A DNA stretch of 64,000 bases from Spirosoma endophyticum (GCF_900112365.1 NZ_FOLQ01000002.1:620001-684000), one strand, 5' to 3'; counted from the stretch's first letter, positions 50,283-59,303 are shown. The notes: generated by a model not told the origin, from the letters alone. Translations and numbers: made by a program.

Positions 50283-51533
50283 TTATCCACGTAGAATCGA
50301 AACGGGATCGACTTGCGAGGCTTTGCGGGAAGGGAAATAGCCCGCCAGCACCGTCGTGATGACACCAAACATAAGCCCCATAACGTAGTACTTACCCGAA
50401 AAAATGACGGGGAATGTCTTGATACTCAGAAAATCGCCCGCGTCGAACGGCGTGATTGATAGCAGATAACTCAAGCCAAACCCAATGCCCAAACCCAGCA
50501 AACCACCTGAAAAACCAATAAATATGGCCTGCAACAGAAAAATAGCGATGATGTCGTGCCCTTCAAATCCCGTTGCTTTCAGGATGGCGATGTCCTTGAT
50601 TTTGTTGATAACGGTCATGTTCATAATGTTGTAAATTCCGAAACCCGCCACGACCAGTAGCGTAATCGACACGACGTAGGTGAGCATATTCCTGATTTTT
50701 TCGCCCGCCAGAATGGCCGTGTTAGCCGTCGCCCAGTCTTCGGTGTAATAGCCATACATCGCCCGGAGTTTCTGGCCGAACGGAATGGCCTGCAACGGAT
50801 CAATCATTTTGATATGAATGTCGGTGATGTAGCTTGGGTCTTTCTGCAGAATTTCCTGCACCGTCGACAGGTTTCCATAGCTCTTGGTATTGTCTACCGT
50901 GCCAACCCCGAACCCGAATGTGCCCACCACCCGTAGAATACGGGTGCCGCCTTTGGGTATGGTCACTGTTACTTTGTCGCCCACCTGGACGTTGAGTTTT
51001 CGAGCCAGTACGGTGCCCATAATTAGTCCATCGGGATTGGTTTTCAACGTATTGAGCTTGCCTGATTTAAGTCGGGATTCAAGATTGTATAGTCGATTCT
51101 CCCGTTCGATGTCAACGCCCGCAATCGTTCCGGATAGTTGAATCGGCCCATTGTTGTAGAACACCTGCGTCGCTACCTGGGGCGACACGCCCAACACCCC
51201 CGGCTCGTGCTCGATGCGTTCGGCAATGGCCATTCCATTTTTAATTCGTGCCTGCTCATCTTTCGGTTTCTGGTGATAAATGACGTTAAAATTGTTGGGC
51301 CAGATTTGCTCGATCAATCCTTTTCGTTGCGTATTCACCTCGTTGTATAACCGAATGTGCGGACTGGCATCCAGCGCCGAATCTTCCAGAAACTGGTTGA
51401 CGCCCTGCATAAACGAAATCATGGTAATGAACATGGCAATCCCGAACGTAACGCCAAGCATGGCAACGAGCGTCTGACGTTTCTTGGCCAACAGGTGCGT
51501 TTTGGCAATTTGCGAAGCGATGTGAAGGTCCAT
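50283..51533 (-). CDS. FtsX/MacB-type ABC permease
   Basis: A 416-residue inner-membrane permease with the four-helix FtsX architecture. One helix lies near the N-terminus (VAMLGVTFGIAMFITMISF), then a large periplasmic MacB_PCD domain (about 40-265), then three C-terminal helices (VVSITLLVVAGFGIYNIMN, AIFIGFSGGLLGLGIGFGLSYLL, VMGLMFGVITTVLAGYFPSRKASQVDPVSILRG). The frame is open to 51581, but those 16 residues are translated from a family D repeat, so the ATG at 51533 (MDLHIASQIAKTHLL) is the likely start. With the ATPase, HlyD-like adaptor and TolC it forms a MacAB-TolC-like tripartite export system. Confidence 0.92.
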   Translation of the reverse strand: MDLHIASQIAKTHLLAKKRQTLVAMLGVTFGIAMFITMISFMQGVNQFLEDSALDASPHIRLYNEVNTQRKGLIEQIWPNNFNVIYHQKPKDEQARIKNGMAIAERIEHEPGVLGVSPQVATQVFYNNGPIQLSGTIAGVDIERENRLYNLESRLKSGKLNTLKTNPDGLIMGTVLARKLNVQVGDKVTVTIPKGGTRILRVVGTFGFGVGTVDNTKSYGNLSTVQEILQKDPSYITDIHIKMIDPLQAIPFGQKLRAMYGYYTEDWATANTAILAGEKIRNMLTYVVSITLLVVAGFGIYNIMNMTVINKIKDIAILKATGFEGHDIIAIFLLQAIFIGFSGGLLGLGIGFGLSYLLSITPFDAGDFLSIKTFPVIFSGKYYVMGLMFGVITTVLAGYFPSRKASQVDPVSILRG

Positions 51534-51535
51534 TT

Positions 51536-51605
51536 TGAATGATGAATTATAAATTATGAATGATGTTTGTTGAGATCGCATTTATCATTCAGCATTCATC
51601 ATTAC
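51536..51605. repeat. Family D inverted repeat, copy 2
   Basis: The left part (51536-51565) repeats TGAATGATGAATTATAAATT. The right part near 51581-51605 reads TTATCATTCAGCATTCATCAT. The repeat overlaps the end of the upstream adaptor gene: its stop at 51585 falls inside the right part. Confidence 0.65.
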
Positions 51606-52685
51606 TTTAGAGTTTTGAGTCAGGCCACCTTTCACTTCAACCAGGTCGAAGTTTTCAGCGCCTTTCTGGAATTTTACTTTCTGCTTCTTCCCGTCCTGAT
51701 CGACCCACACGCTGTCGTTACCAAAAATATAGGACTTTGGAATGGTCAGTACGTGCCGGTTCTGGCTGATAATGATGTTGGCTTCCACCGTCAGACCGTA
51801 GTAGGAGGCAGGCCGTTCGCCCACGAATTCTGCATCGACCCGAAACGACTGGTCGGTGCGATTGAGTTTCGGATAAATCTTGCTGACGCGGGCTTTGAAA
51901 ACTTTATCGGGATACACATCGGCTTTCAGGACAACCGCCTGTCCCACCCGAATCCGGCCAAAATCGCTTTCATCAACGGCCAACTGAACATAGAGCTGCT
52001 TGCTACTGCCCACTAAGGCCAACTGCTCGCCCGGCTTCACCACCTCACCCGGTTCTTTGTAAACCTCATATACTTTGCCATCCACAAAACTGCGAATGCG
52101 TGTGTTACGGCCAGCAACTTCCGTGGTTACCAACTGACTGCGATTATTTTCGACGTCGAGCCGAATTTGATCCCGGTTGCGCTGGAACGTATTGGTTTGC
52201 GCGCGGAGATTGTTGCGGGACAGCGTATAATTCAGTTCGGCCTTCTCCATTTCGGCTTTGGATGTAGCGTTTTGGCCGTATAACTCTTTGAACCGATTGT
52301 AGTTGATCGAATCGTTGGCCAGTCGGGTGCGGGCATTGCGTATCTGCGCTTCCAGTTCGGCCAGCACAGGAGAGTTAGCGCCCAGGTTCGCCCGCGACTG
52401 GCGATAGGCATTGGCCGCTGCCTGCTGGCGGGCATTCTCGGTGGCGCTTTCCAGCACAAATAACAATTGATTCTGACGAATCGAGTCGCCTTCATTAACC
52501 AAACGCTGTTGCAATACGCCCTGAGCATCGGCCGTTACGGTGTACTCATTGCGTGGATATACATTACCGGACGCATACACGGCTTCGGTTAACTCCCGAT
52601 AGGCAGGCGACGTACCGTCGGTGCTACGTTTGCAGCCTGCGCTAAATAGCGCAATTAGTAAAAATAGGGAGAGTTTAATTTTCAT
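51585..52685 (-). CDS. HlyD/MacA-family periplasmic adaptor lipoprotein
   Basis: A 366-residue membrane-fusion protein that bridges the inner-membrane permease and TolC. The leader ends ALFSAGC, making Cys18 the acylated residue. The barrel-sandwich half-motifs appear at about 45-75 (VTADAQGVLQQRLVNEGDSIRQNQLLFVLE) and 195-235 (RSFVDGKVYEVYKEPGEVVKPGEQLALVG). The hairpin of two long helices (about 80-180) contacts TolC. A C-terminal beta-barrel (about 240-330) follows. It is second in the operon after the TolC gene, with a family E palindrome between. Confidence 0.93.
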   Translation of the reverse strand: MKIKLSLFLLIALFSAGCKRSTDGTSPAYRELTEAVYASGNVYPRNEYTVTADAQGVLQQRLVNEGDSIRQNQLLFVLESATENARQQAAANAYRQSRANLGANSPVLAELEAQIRNARTRLANDSINYNRFKELYGQNATSKAEMEKAELNYTLSRNNLRAQTNTFQRNRDQIRLDVENNRSQLVTTEVAGRNTRIRSFVDGKVYEVYKEPGEVVKPGEQLALVGSSKQLYVQLAVDESDFGRIRVGQAVVLKADVYPDKVFKARVSKIYPKLNRTDQSFRVDAEFVGERPASYYGLTVEANIIISQNRHVLTIPKSYIFGNDSVWVDQDGKKQKVKFQKGAENFDLVEVKGGLTQNSKVMMNAE

Positions 52686-52689
52686 AGTA

Positions 52690-52750
52690 GTCGATAGTCG
52701 TCAGTCGATAATCGTCTGCCACTGATGACCAGAGGCTGACGACTATCGAC
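52690..52750. repeat. Family E inverted repeat, copy 3
   Basis: Perfect 15-bp arms GTCGATAGTCGTCAG (52690-52704) and CTGACGACTATCGAC (52736-52750). It lies in the spacer between the TolC and HlyD-like genes of the operon. Confidence 0.8.
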
Positions 52751-52753
52751 GTT

Positions 52754-54070
52754 TTATTGCCCACTTCGTATCTGTAAGATTGTCTGATTGATGAATACGT
52801 TCGACAGGTTGTTCAGATAGCGGTTTTGTGCCGTCAAAACTTCGTTGAATACGTTCAGGTACTGATCGTAGGCAAATAATCCCGATCGATATTTGATTAA
52901 GGCAATCTGCACATTCTGGCTATTGAGTTCATAATTCTGACGATTCAGATCCAGGGATCGAACGGCCTGATTATACGTATTTCGGACATCTTCGGTATCG
53001 GTTTGCTGTTTGTTACGTTCGTAGGCCAGCTCAGATTCAGCCAGTTTTAGCTGGAGCCGGGCGCGGGTGATATTGCTATTCCGTAACCCGCCCGAGTAAA
53101 TCGACCAGTTGAACTGCAAGCCTGTCACCCCAATCTGATACCAGGGCTGGCCTGTACTCAGGAAGTTGATTTCACTACGTTGAGCCTGTTCCGTAAAGCG
53201 GGCATATGCCGAAAGAGTCGGCCAGCGTTGCAGTCGTTCGCGGTTGAGTTGCAAACGGAATAATTCGATCCGGGCCTGCTGGAGCGTTATCTGTGGCCGC
53301 TCGACAAGGTTAACAGACGTAGCAGGAACGGGCAGTCCGGTGGAACGTTTGGCCAGATCTTCTGATAAAATCAAACTATCAGTGGTCGTTAATCCCAGCA
53401 TCAGCTTGAGTTGATTCAGGTTGCGAACATAGGCGAGTTCGTTTTGGTACAGTACGTCGGCAGTTGTTAATTGTACCGAGCGAATCCGGTTGTATTCAAG
53501 CGGCTCGATCAACCCTTTGTCTAACCGATCATGGGCAATTTGGGTGAGTGTATCGGCCGCCGACAGGTTACGCTGGGTAATAGCAATTGCTGACCGGGTC
53601 AGCAGTACAGCATGATAAACGCGGGCTGTCTGGGTCGACAGTTCATCCTGTAAAACCAGTGTCTGATGGTCGGTGATACGTAGATTTTGTTCAACAATAT
53701 CCAGGTCGGCACGCACTGGCCGATTGATAATGGGAACGGTCACTTCGGCACCGGCAGCCAGTACGTAGGGCAGGCCAAATTGCAGGGAACGAAACTCACC
53801 TGGTTTGCCACCAAGAAATTCGGCGGGAACCAACTGAACCGGGAGCGCGAAGTTGTAATCAAAATTGGTGAAGAAGCGAGCCTGGGGTAGACGTGTCGCG
53901 CGGGTTGCCGTTCGCTGTTGGACCTGCACTACCTGATTTTGTCGGGCATTGACCAACTCCGGATTCTGCCGACGAGCCAGCACCAGCGCTTCCTGCACGG
54001 TCGATACAACCGTTTGGGCGGTGGCGTTGAGTGAACAAAACAATAAGCAGAAACAGGCAAACCGATTCAT
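52754..54070 (-). CDS. TolC-family outer-membrane efflux protein
   Basis: A 438-residue outer-membrane channel of the TolC (OEP) type. A signal peptide occupies about 1-18 (ending LNATAQT). Two OEP repeats of long helices and strands follow: VSTVQEALVLARRQNPELVNARQN, then QTLVLQDELSTQTARVYHAVLLTRSAIAITQRNLSAAD, and a second half with ITRARLQLKLAESELAYERNKQQTDTEDVRNTYNQAVRSLDLNRQNYELNSQNVQIALIKYRSGLFAYDQYLN. It is the first gene of the tripartite efflux operon on the minus strand. Confidence 0.94.
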   Translation of the reverse strand: MNRFACFCLLFCSLNATAQTVVSTVQEALVLARRQNPELVNARQNQVVQVQQRTATRATRLPQARFFTNFDYNFALPVQLVPAEFLGGKPGEFRSLQFGLPYVLAAGAEVTVPIINRPVRADLDIVEQNLRITDHQTLVLQDELSTQTARVYHAVLLTRSAIAITQRNLSAADTLTQIAHDRLDKGLIEPLEYNRIRSVQLTTADVLYQNELAYVRNLNQLKLMLGLTTTDSLILSEDLAKRSTGLPVPATSVNLVERPQITLQQARIELFRLQLNRERLQRWPTLSAYARFTEQAQRSEINFLSTGQPWYQIGVTGLQFNWSIYSGGLRNSNITRARLQLKLAESELAYERNKQQTDTEDVRNTYNQAVRSLDLNRQNYELNSQNVQIALIKYRSGLFAYDQYLNVFNEVLTAQNRYLNNLSNVFINQTILQIRSGQ

Positions 54071-54175
54071 GATAATCTCGAATGGATGCCCAAAGGAAAT
54101 GAGTTTTTATCCGTCGAATTTGCCTGTTTGGGCGAAGCGGAAAAAAAGATAATTAAAGCGGCTGTTTTTAGAAAT

Positions 54176-54200
54176 GAAAAACCGGAGTGGTTGGCTCCGG
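54176..54200 (-). terminator. Intrinsic terminator for the broken small gene
   Basis: CCGGAG at 54182-54187 and CTCCGG at 54195-54200 form a 6-bp stem. On the minus strand it is followed by five T. It begins directly after the TAG at 54201-54203, which supports a minus-strand gene ending there. Confidence 0.65.
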
Positions 54201-54358
54201 CTATGATTTTGGTTTGACTTTAATGCGGGGTTGTTTTTCGTCAGGCGGATAATGACGGACAATTTCTCCGTTCTTGTCCTTTGTATACCATTTGCCCTTA
54301 TAACGAAAAAAAGTGGGTGCTTGGGGGTCTCAATATGGCTCATTAATTCCCACTTCAT
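54201..54358 (-). pseudogene. Frameshifted small protein downstream of the toxin-like gene
   Basis: ATG at 54358 opens MKWELMSHIETPKHPLFF. After the run of seven T (plus-strand A-run at 54306-54312) the sensible reading continues in another frame as RYKGKWYTKDKNGEIVRHYPP and ends KVKPKS at TAG 54201, just before a terminator. Joining the two halves needs a one-base change within the homopolymer and gives about 52 residues. The codons directly upstream of the ATG are also open (YDDWYKAKPNPFRK) back to the stop of the previous gene, so the segment may once have been one longer protein. Family unknown; it may be the partner of the toxin-like gene. Confidence 0.5.
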
Positions 54359-54400
54359 CTTCCGAAACGGATTTGGCTTTGCTTTATACCAGTCGTCGTA

Positions 54401-54754
54401 TTATTGGTGGATGTCTTTGTTGTTAATGGCATAGCACGTAGCGATTATAGCAAACAATTTATCACAATCTTCTCGCTTCTCCAAGTAAAAGACAACGTAG
54501 TAGTAACGTCCCTCGTAACGCGAAATAGCGAAATATTTCTTTTTGGCATCAGCATATTTCTGAATCAGAACGCTGCCCTGGCTTAACACCTTGGTGATTT
54601 CAATGAAGGTTAATCGGTGAAAACGTTTGTCATCAGGTTTGTTGAGATCACTTAGGTATTTGGTTAGGTAATGATCAAGATTAATCGTTTGAAAGAAAAT
54701 CTCGGCACGCCCATGATCGGTATAAATGGACTTGTTTTTACGCTGGTGGTTCAT
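54401..54754 (-). CDS. Toxin-like hypothetical protein (117 aa)
   Basis: A 117-residue basic protein whose middle part (FIEITKVLSQGSVLIQKY, then YFAISRYEGRYYYVVFYLEKREDCDKLFAIIATCYAIN) has the strand order and aromatic pattern of small RelE/DUF4258-like toxins. The similarity is tentative. The gene is AT-rich compared with its neighbours. After its TAA the same frame stays open for 14 codons to a second, frameshifted small gene. No intact antitoxin is recognisable. It could be a decayed toxin-antitoxin pair or a single damaged gene. Confidence 0.5.
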   Translation of the reverse strand: MNHQRKNKSIYTDHGRAEIFFQTINLDHYLTKYLSDLNKPDDKRFHRLTFIEITKVLSQGSVLIQKYADAKKKYFAISRYEGRYYYVVFYLEKREDCDKLFAIIATCYAINNKDIHQ

Positions 54755-54934
54755 GAAATCGCATTCTACTGTAATAAATTTATTTTGTCAATTAGTTACA
54801 AAATCTACTCTGTTCACTACGTGTGTTTTGAGAATAGTGTGTTGCCATGTCGGTCTACTACGTACGACGGCAGTAGAAAAAGAGTCTTCAGGTTTTTTGA
54901 ATGGTAACAAATGACAACTTTCCCGGTACGTTTA

Positions 54935-55798
54935 ATGACTACACGACGAACATTTCTTAAAAAGGCAGGTGGTTCCGTAGCACTGGCTAGCATGACTCCG
55001 GCCATCGCTTCAGTAGCCGCGCCAGAATCCAATAAAGTAGCTGGTGACGATTTGTTTAAATTGGGGATGGCGGGTTTTTCGTTCGTCAATTTCAATCTGG
55101 ATCAATCGCTGGAGATGATGCGAAAAGTTGATGTACACTATTTGTGTATCAAGGACTTCCATCTTCCCTATGCCAGTACCGCCGAGCAAATTGCCGCCTT
55201 TCATGAAAAGCTGAAGCAGTCGGGCGTGACGGGCTATGGCGTTGGGCCGATCTACATGAAAACGGAGCAGGAAATCGACAATGGGTTCGATTATGCCAAA
55301 CGCGTTGGCGTAAAACTTATCGTGGGCGTGCCCAATGAAGAGCTATTGCCCTATGTCGACAAAAAAGTGAAAGAGTACGATATGCGATACGCCATTCACA
55401 TTCATGGCCCCGATATTAAACTCTGGCCAAATGCTACATCGGTCATTAATGCCGTGAAAAATTTGGACCCGCGTGTTGGCCTTTGCTTCGATATGGGACA
55501 CGATACGCGCTTTGGGGATGATGCGATTGCGGACCTGGAAAAATATGCCAAACGAATTTTCGATATTCACCTTAAGAACGTAACGGCCGCTTCGAAGGAG
55601 GGCAAAACCTGCGAGTTAAGTCGGGGTGTGATCGACATTCCCGCCTTCGTGGCTATGCTACGGAAAATTAAGTACGACGGCAGTTGCAGTCTGGAATATG
55701 AAAAAGATATGAAAGACCCTTTAGCTGGTATTGCTGAATCGGTTGGTTATTTTAAGGGGGTTTGCGATGCCACAAAGTCAGGTAAACGGAAAGCGTAA
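54935..55798 (+). CDS. Tat-exported sugar phosphate isomerase/epimerase-like protein
   Basis: A TIM-barrel protein of the xylose-isomerase-like (AP_endonuc_2) family, about 287 residues. The ATG at 54935 gives MTTRRTFLKKAGG, a textbook twin-arginine signal, followed by a hydrophobic stretch to about residue 32; the ATG at 54911 adds 8 residues before it. Metal-binding residues are probably in VGLCFDMGHDTRFGDD, FDIHLKNV and SLEYEKD. Export of a folded metalloenzyme suggests a periplasmic sugar reaction. It lies 32 bases before the Gfo/Idh/MocA oxidoreductase gene and is surely co-transcribed. Confidence 0.9.
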   Translation: MTTRRTFLKKAGGSVALASMTPAIASVAAPESNKVAGDDLFKLGMAGFSFVNFNLDQSLEMMRKVDVHYLCIKDFHLPYASTAEQIAAFHEKLKQSGVTGYGVGPIYMKTEQEIDNGFDYAKRVGVKLIVGVPNEELLPYVDKKVKEYDMRYAIHIHGPDIKLWPNATSVINAVKNLDPRVGLCFDMGHDTRFGDDAIADLEKYAKRIFDIHLKNVTAASKEGKTCELSRGVIDIPAFVAMLRKIKYDGSCSLEYEKDMKDPLAGIAESVGYFKGVCDATKSGKRKA

Positions 55799-55830
55799 TT
55801 GATTTGGTAATCAGTGAAATACAATCTGAA

Positions 55831-57174
55831 ATGGAAAATTCGCGTAGAGAGTTTATTAAAAAAGCGGCCTTAGGGACGGCGGGCATTACCATTGGCGGAC
55901 TGGCGAATGGGATGTCGGCGAAAAGTTATGCCAAAATAATCGGGGCCAATGAGCGGCTTAACGTAGCGATTGCCGGGTTGGGTCGACGGTTGGGTGCGTA
56001 TTACGAGCCGATTGGAAAAAAAGACAGCAACGTCGAGCTGGTGTATTTGTGCGATGTCATGAAAAAGCAGCGGGAAGCCGCTGTGCAGAAATTTTCCAAA
56101 CACATTACCTATACACCAAAACTGGAAAACGACATCCGCAAAGTCATTGCCGACAAAAACGTGGATGTGCTGATCAACGCTACTCCCGATCACTGGCATG
56201 CGCCCGGTACGTGGCTGGCTGTGCAGGGCGGCAAGCATGTGTACGTCGAAAAACCATGCAGCCACAATCCCCGCGAAGGTGAAATTCTGATCGAACTTCA
56301 GAAGAAATCCGGCAAAATTATTCAAATGGGCAACCAGCAGCGATCCTCAGTGGAAACCCTCGACATTATCGGTCAGATTCATAATGGGGTTATCGGAGCG
56401 CCGTATAAAGCCGTTGCCTTTTATGCCAGTGCCCGGGGTGAAGTGCCTCACCAAAAGAAGGTTGCCGTGCCCGACGGACTCGACTGGGAGTTGTTTCAGG
56501 GACCGGCCCCGCGCCGGGAGTACACTTCCGAAACCTGGGATTACAACTGGCACTGGTATGGCTGGTTGTACGGGACTGCCGAAGCCGGAAATAACGCCAC
56601 CCATGAACTGGATGTAGCCCGCTGGGCGCTGCAGGTTGAATACCCTGAGTTTGTCAGTGTTGAAGCTGCCAAACGGTATTTTCCGGAAGATGGCTGGGAA
56701 GTCTATGATACGATGGATGCTACGTTCCGGTTTCCGGGCAACAAAATTATCAAGTGGGATGGCAATAGCCGAAATGGACAAAAGACATTTGGCAGCGATC
56801 GGGGCACCTACATTTACGGCACCAAGGGCACCGTGTATGTAGACCGGAATGGCTATACGCTGTTTGACCGTGACGGCAAAGTCATCAAAGACAGCAAATC
56901 AAAAGGATCGGAAGCGGGTACGGCTTTGGGTGGGGGCGGAGATATGACAACCCGCCACATCGTGAATTTCTTCGAAGCAATACGAGGTAAGGCGAAGCAG
57001 GCATCTACGATTGATGAAGGGGCTAAAAGTACGTTGCTGTGTCATTTGGCGAACATCGCTTACCGCACCAACAAACCCTTGTCCATTGATTCGAAAAATG
57101 GCCATATCCACGACGCTGCTGCTATGAAGCTATGGAGCCGACAATATGAGAAAGGCTGGGAACCGCCTATGTAG
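55831..57174 (+). CDS. Tat-exported Gfo/Idh/MocA-family oxidoreductase
   Basis: NAD(P)-dependent sugar oxidoreductase, 447 residues from the ATG at 55831 (MENSRREFIKKAALG, a twin-arginine signal). The Rossmann part starts LNVAIAGLGRR and has YLCDVMKK, INATPDHWHAPGT and the family signature VYVEKPCSHNP, with the catalytic Lys in EKP. The C-terminal alpha/beta domain has GNNATHELDVARWALQVEYP with the conserved His/Asp. With the isomerase-like gene upstream it probably acts on a sugar or cyclitol in the periplasm, a pairing common in Bacteroidota. A strong terminator follows. Confidence 0.92.
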   Translation: MENSRREFIKKAALGTAGITIGGLANGMSAKSYAKIIGANERLNVAIAGLGRRLGAYYEPIGKKDSNVELVYLCDVMKKQREAAVQKFSKHITYTPKLENDIRKVIADKNVDVLINATPDHWHAPGTWLAVQGGKHVYVEKPCSHNPREGEILIELQKKSGKIIQMGNQQRSSVETLDIIGQIHNGVIGAPYKAVAFYASARGEVPHQKKVAVPDGLDWELFQGPAPRREYTSETWDYNWHWYGWLYGTAEAGNNATHELDVARWALQVEYPEFVSVEAAKRYFPEDGWEVYDTMDATFRFPGNKIIKWDGNSRNGQKTFGSDRGTYIYGTKGTVYVDRNGYTLFDRDGKVIKDSKSKGSEAGTALGGGGDMTTRHIVNFFEAIRGKAKQASTIDEGAKSTLLCHLANIAYRTNKPLSIDSKNGHIHDAAAMKLWSRQYEKGWEPPM

Positions 57175-57202
57175 CAGGCGATAACCGAGCAACTGGAAAA
57201 TG

Positions 57203-57233
57203 AAAAAGCCGGAAACTTGAGCTCCGGCTTTTT
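57203..57233 (+). terminator. Intrinsic terminator after the Tat pair
   Basis: Perfect 11-bp arms AAAAAGCCGGA (57203-57213) and TCCGGCTTTTT (57223-57233) with a 9-base loop and a T-run. Confidence 0.88.
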
Positions 57234-57326
57234 CTATCAATCAGTCCCCCGATTTAAAGAGGTAAATTCTACAGCCCTAATTCGCAATTCGAAAACCTTG
57301 AATTAGCAGCTGGTTAAATGGGTCTC

Positions 57327-57512
57327 TTAAATATCGGCAACCGCTTTATTGATTTCGTCTTTTGTCTTTCCTGTCTTCTGCTGGATCTTGCCCCACATTT
57401 CGTCTTCCTGACCTTCTGCGTACGTTAGGTCGTCGTCGGTGAGGTCGCCATAGGCCTGTTTGATTTTGCCTTTCAATTCGTTCCAGCCGCCTTTGATTGT
57501 TGTCTCGTTCAT
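57327..57512 (-). CDS. CsbD-family stress protein
   Basis: A 61-residue, acidic, helical protein of the CsbD type. It has the family pattern in full: [52 protein letters not shown] (shown here only to state that it spans nearly the whole protein). The frame is open to 57647, but MNETTIKGG at 57512 is the right start. CsbD proteins are abundant general-stress proteins of unknown mechanism. It lies downstream of the flavin monooxygenase gene on the same strand. Confidence 0.9.
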   Translation of the reverse strand: MNETTIKGGWNELKGKIKQAYGDLTDDDLTYAEGQEDEMWGKIQQKTGKTKDEINKAVADI

Positions 57513-57570
57513 GATCGTAGTGTTTAAATGTTGAATGATCTGTGTACTCATCTTGACTACGTAAATAGAA

Positions 57571-58704
57571 CTATGCGGTGATGAAATTGTTTTCGGAAAT
57601 GTGATTGGCGATACGTTCCGAGTCGAGGGTGAGGGCATGAAGAACACCCGTTGTAGGTACTGAAAAGCCCAGGAAATACAGGCCTTTCAGCGCTGAATTA
57701 TTAAACCAAAGATTTTTTGGAAAGCCTCGCTCACTGGGGATTTTAGCCTCCAGCGCATCGCCGAGAAGCGCCGTCAAACCCGGTCGGTAGCCCGTTGCCA
57801 GAATAATAGCCTCAAAGGGAAGTTCTCGCCCGTCGGTGAACGTAACCGTTTTCGCGTTGATGTGCTTAATCCCCGGAGCAACCGCAATGTTCCCTGCTTT
57901 GATCTGTTCCAGCGTACCGACGTCAATCACGGGTGTTTTGCCCCGCCGGGAGTCGTAGGAAGGTGGATGAGCAGGTTTGCCTAAGCCATAGGCCGATACG
58001 TCACCCACGGTCAGCCGCTGTAAAAAACCGGCTATCAGATCATACAGCCAGTCGGGGAGCTTACTCACAAGCATAGCCGTGGATTGGACTGGTCTGCCAA
58101 AAACCTCGCGCCGAATGATATTAACGGGGTTACGTACTGAAATAACTGGCTTTGCCTCGTACTCAAGCAAGTCGAGAGCCAACTCGGCACCCGTGTTGCC
58201 CATACCTACGATCAATACGTTCTCATGTCGGAAAGGGGCACCGTTTCGGTATTCATGACTATGCCAGATGATTCCCCGAAAGTTGGGCTGGCCCGGCAGT
58301 TCCGGCTTGTTGGGTACGCGATTATAGCCCGTTGCCAGAATAACCCGGTCGGCCGTGAACGTATCGGTTTTCGTTTTTACTTCCCACGTCTGATCGGCGT
58401 TTTGACGGATGCTACTAACGGGCTGGTTAAAGAGTGGCCTGATCCTGAAATGGTCGGCATACCGTTCAAGGTACTCGACAAACTGTAGGCGAGACGCGTA
58501 AAGGGGATAGTCTTTGGGGAACGGGAAATGGGGGAGTGCCGAGTATTGCTTAGCCGTGTGCAGATAAAGCCGGTCGTAATGATTGCGCCAGGAAAATCCA
58601 ATATGATCGCTGGCTTCCAGCACCGTTGCGGGTAGACCTCGGTGGGCCAGCTGCCCAGCCATCGCCAATCCCGCCGGGCCAGCACCAATAATTAACGTCT
58701 GCAT
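57571..58704 (-). CDS. Flavin-containing monooxygenase-like oxidoreductase
   Basis: A 377-residue FAD/NAD(P)-binding protein. [10 protein letters not shown] at about 7-16 binds FAD and [15 protein letters not shown] in the middle binds [20 protein letters not shown] and a C-terminal [14 protein letters not shown] are the two ATG motifs. The FMO-type segment around [14 protein letters not shown] links the domains. It resembles the YUCCA/FMO/CzcO-like group. The substrate is not known. The CsbD gene lies 58 bases downstream and a family F repeat lies upstream. Confidence 0.9.
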   Translation of the reverse strand: MQTLIIGAGPAGLAMAGQLAHRGLPATVLEASDHIGFSWRNHYDRLYLHTAKQYSALPHFPFPKDYPLYASRLQFVEYLERYADHFRIRPLFNQPVSSIRQNADQTWEVKTKTDTFTADRVILATGYNRVPNKPELPGQPNFRGIIWHSHEYRNGAPFRHENVLIVGMGNTGAELALDLLEYEAKPVISVRNPVNIIRREVFGRPVQSTAMLVSKLPDWLYDLIAGFLQRLTVGDVSAYGLGKPAHPPSYDSRRGKTPVIDVGTLEQIKAGNIAVAPGIKHINAKTVTFTDGRELPFEAIILATGYRPGLTALLGDALEAKIPSERGFPKNLWFNNSALKGLYFLGFSVPTTGVLHALTLDSERIANHISENNFITA

Positions 58705-58718
58705 AGTTGTAGGTTTTA

Positions 58719-58775
58719 GTTTACGGTGTTCGGTGTTCTGATCTGCGGTAGAGGCTCATACCGAAAACTATAAAC
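58719..58775. repeat. Family F inverted repeat, copy 1
   Basis: GTTTACGGTGTTCGGT at 58719-58734 and ACCGAAAACTATAAAC at 58760-58775 are imperfect reverse complements (about 12 of 16). It lies between the monooxygenase and DUF2147 genes. A better copy lies at 61324-61423. Confidence 0.55.
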
Positions 58776-58782
58776 CGAAAAC

Positions 58783-59232
58783 TTATTTCACCCTCGTCCA
58801 GACCTGAGTTTTCCCCAATAACGAAATGCCAACGTACCCGCGCACTTCGAGTGTATTCGGGTCTTTGAGTGTCAGTTTGCAATTGTATTCTTTACCATCT
58901 TCAGGATTATAAATCTTTCCGTCGTTCCAGACTTTCCCGCCGTCGTACTTAAAATTATACAACAAAGGCATGTTCATTAAAGGACGCGACCGTTTGGATG
59001 CATCCTGATTTTTTTCATCCGTTCGGGGTTTGCCCGTAGCGGGATCGGTGGGCTGACCTAGCCAGACGAGCTTGCCAAAATACGTGCCTCCTTTCTTATA
59101 GATCTCTACGTGCCCTTTTTTTGTGCCATTCAGCCACGTACCAACTACAGCCTCAGAGTCATCAGCGGGTGCGAAGGCTGTTAATGTAATGATCAGGAAA
59201 AATAAGGGCAGCAGATAATGGACGGGTTTCAT
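58783..59232 (-). CDS. DUF2147-domain exported protein
   Basis: A 149-residue exported protein (signal peptide about 1-21, ending FAPAD). The DUF2147 fold is clear: VVGTWLNGTKKGHVEIYKKGGTYFGKLVWL, then RSRPLMNMPLLYNFKYDGGKVWNDGKIYNPEDGKEYNCKLTL and LEVRGYVGISLLGKTQVWTR. This is a small lipocalin-like beta barrel, likely periplasmic, with unknown ligand. It is upstream of the monooxygenase gene on the same strand. Confidence 0.92.
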   Translation of the reverse strand: MKPVHYLLPLFFLIITLTAFAPADDSEAVVGTWLNGTKKGHVEIYKKGGTYFGKLVWLGQPTDPATGKPRTDEKNQDASKRSRPLMNMPLLYNFKYDGGKVWNDGKIYNPEDGKEYNCKLTLKDPNTLEVRGYVGISLLGKTQVWTRVK

Positions 59233-59303
59233 AAATCCTCTGTTTTAGATTAAACCATTGATTTTTTGTACTAACGTAAAGATGAGGGAAAATTGTCTGA
59301 ACC

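Noticed and set aside
54107..54358. Minus-strand 83-codon frame with an aromatic tail taken as a gene
   Set aside because: Its second half runs past the likely frameshift and across a terminator; the sensible reading switches frame at the T-run and stops at 54201.
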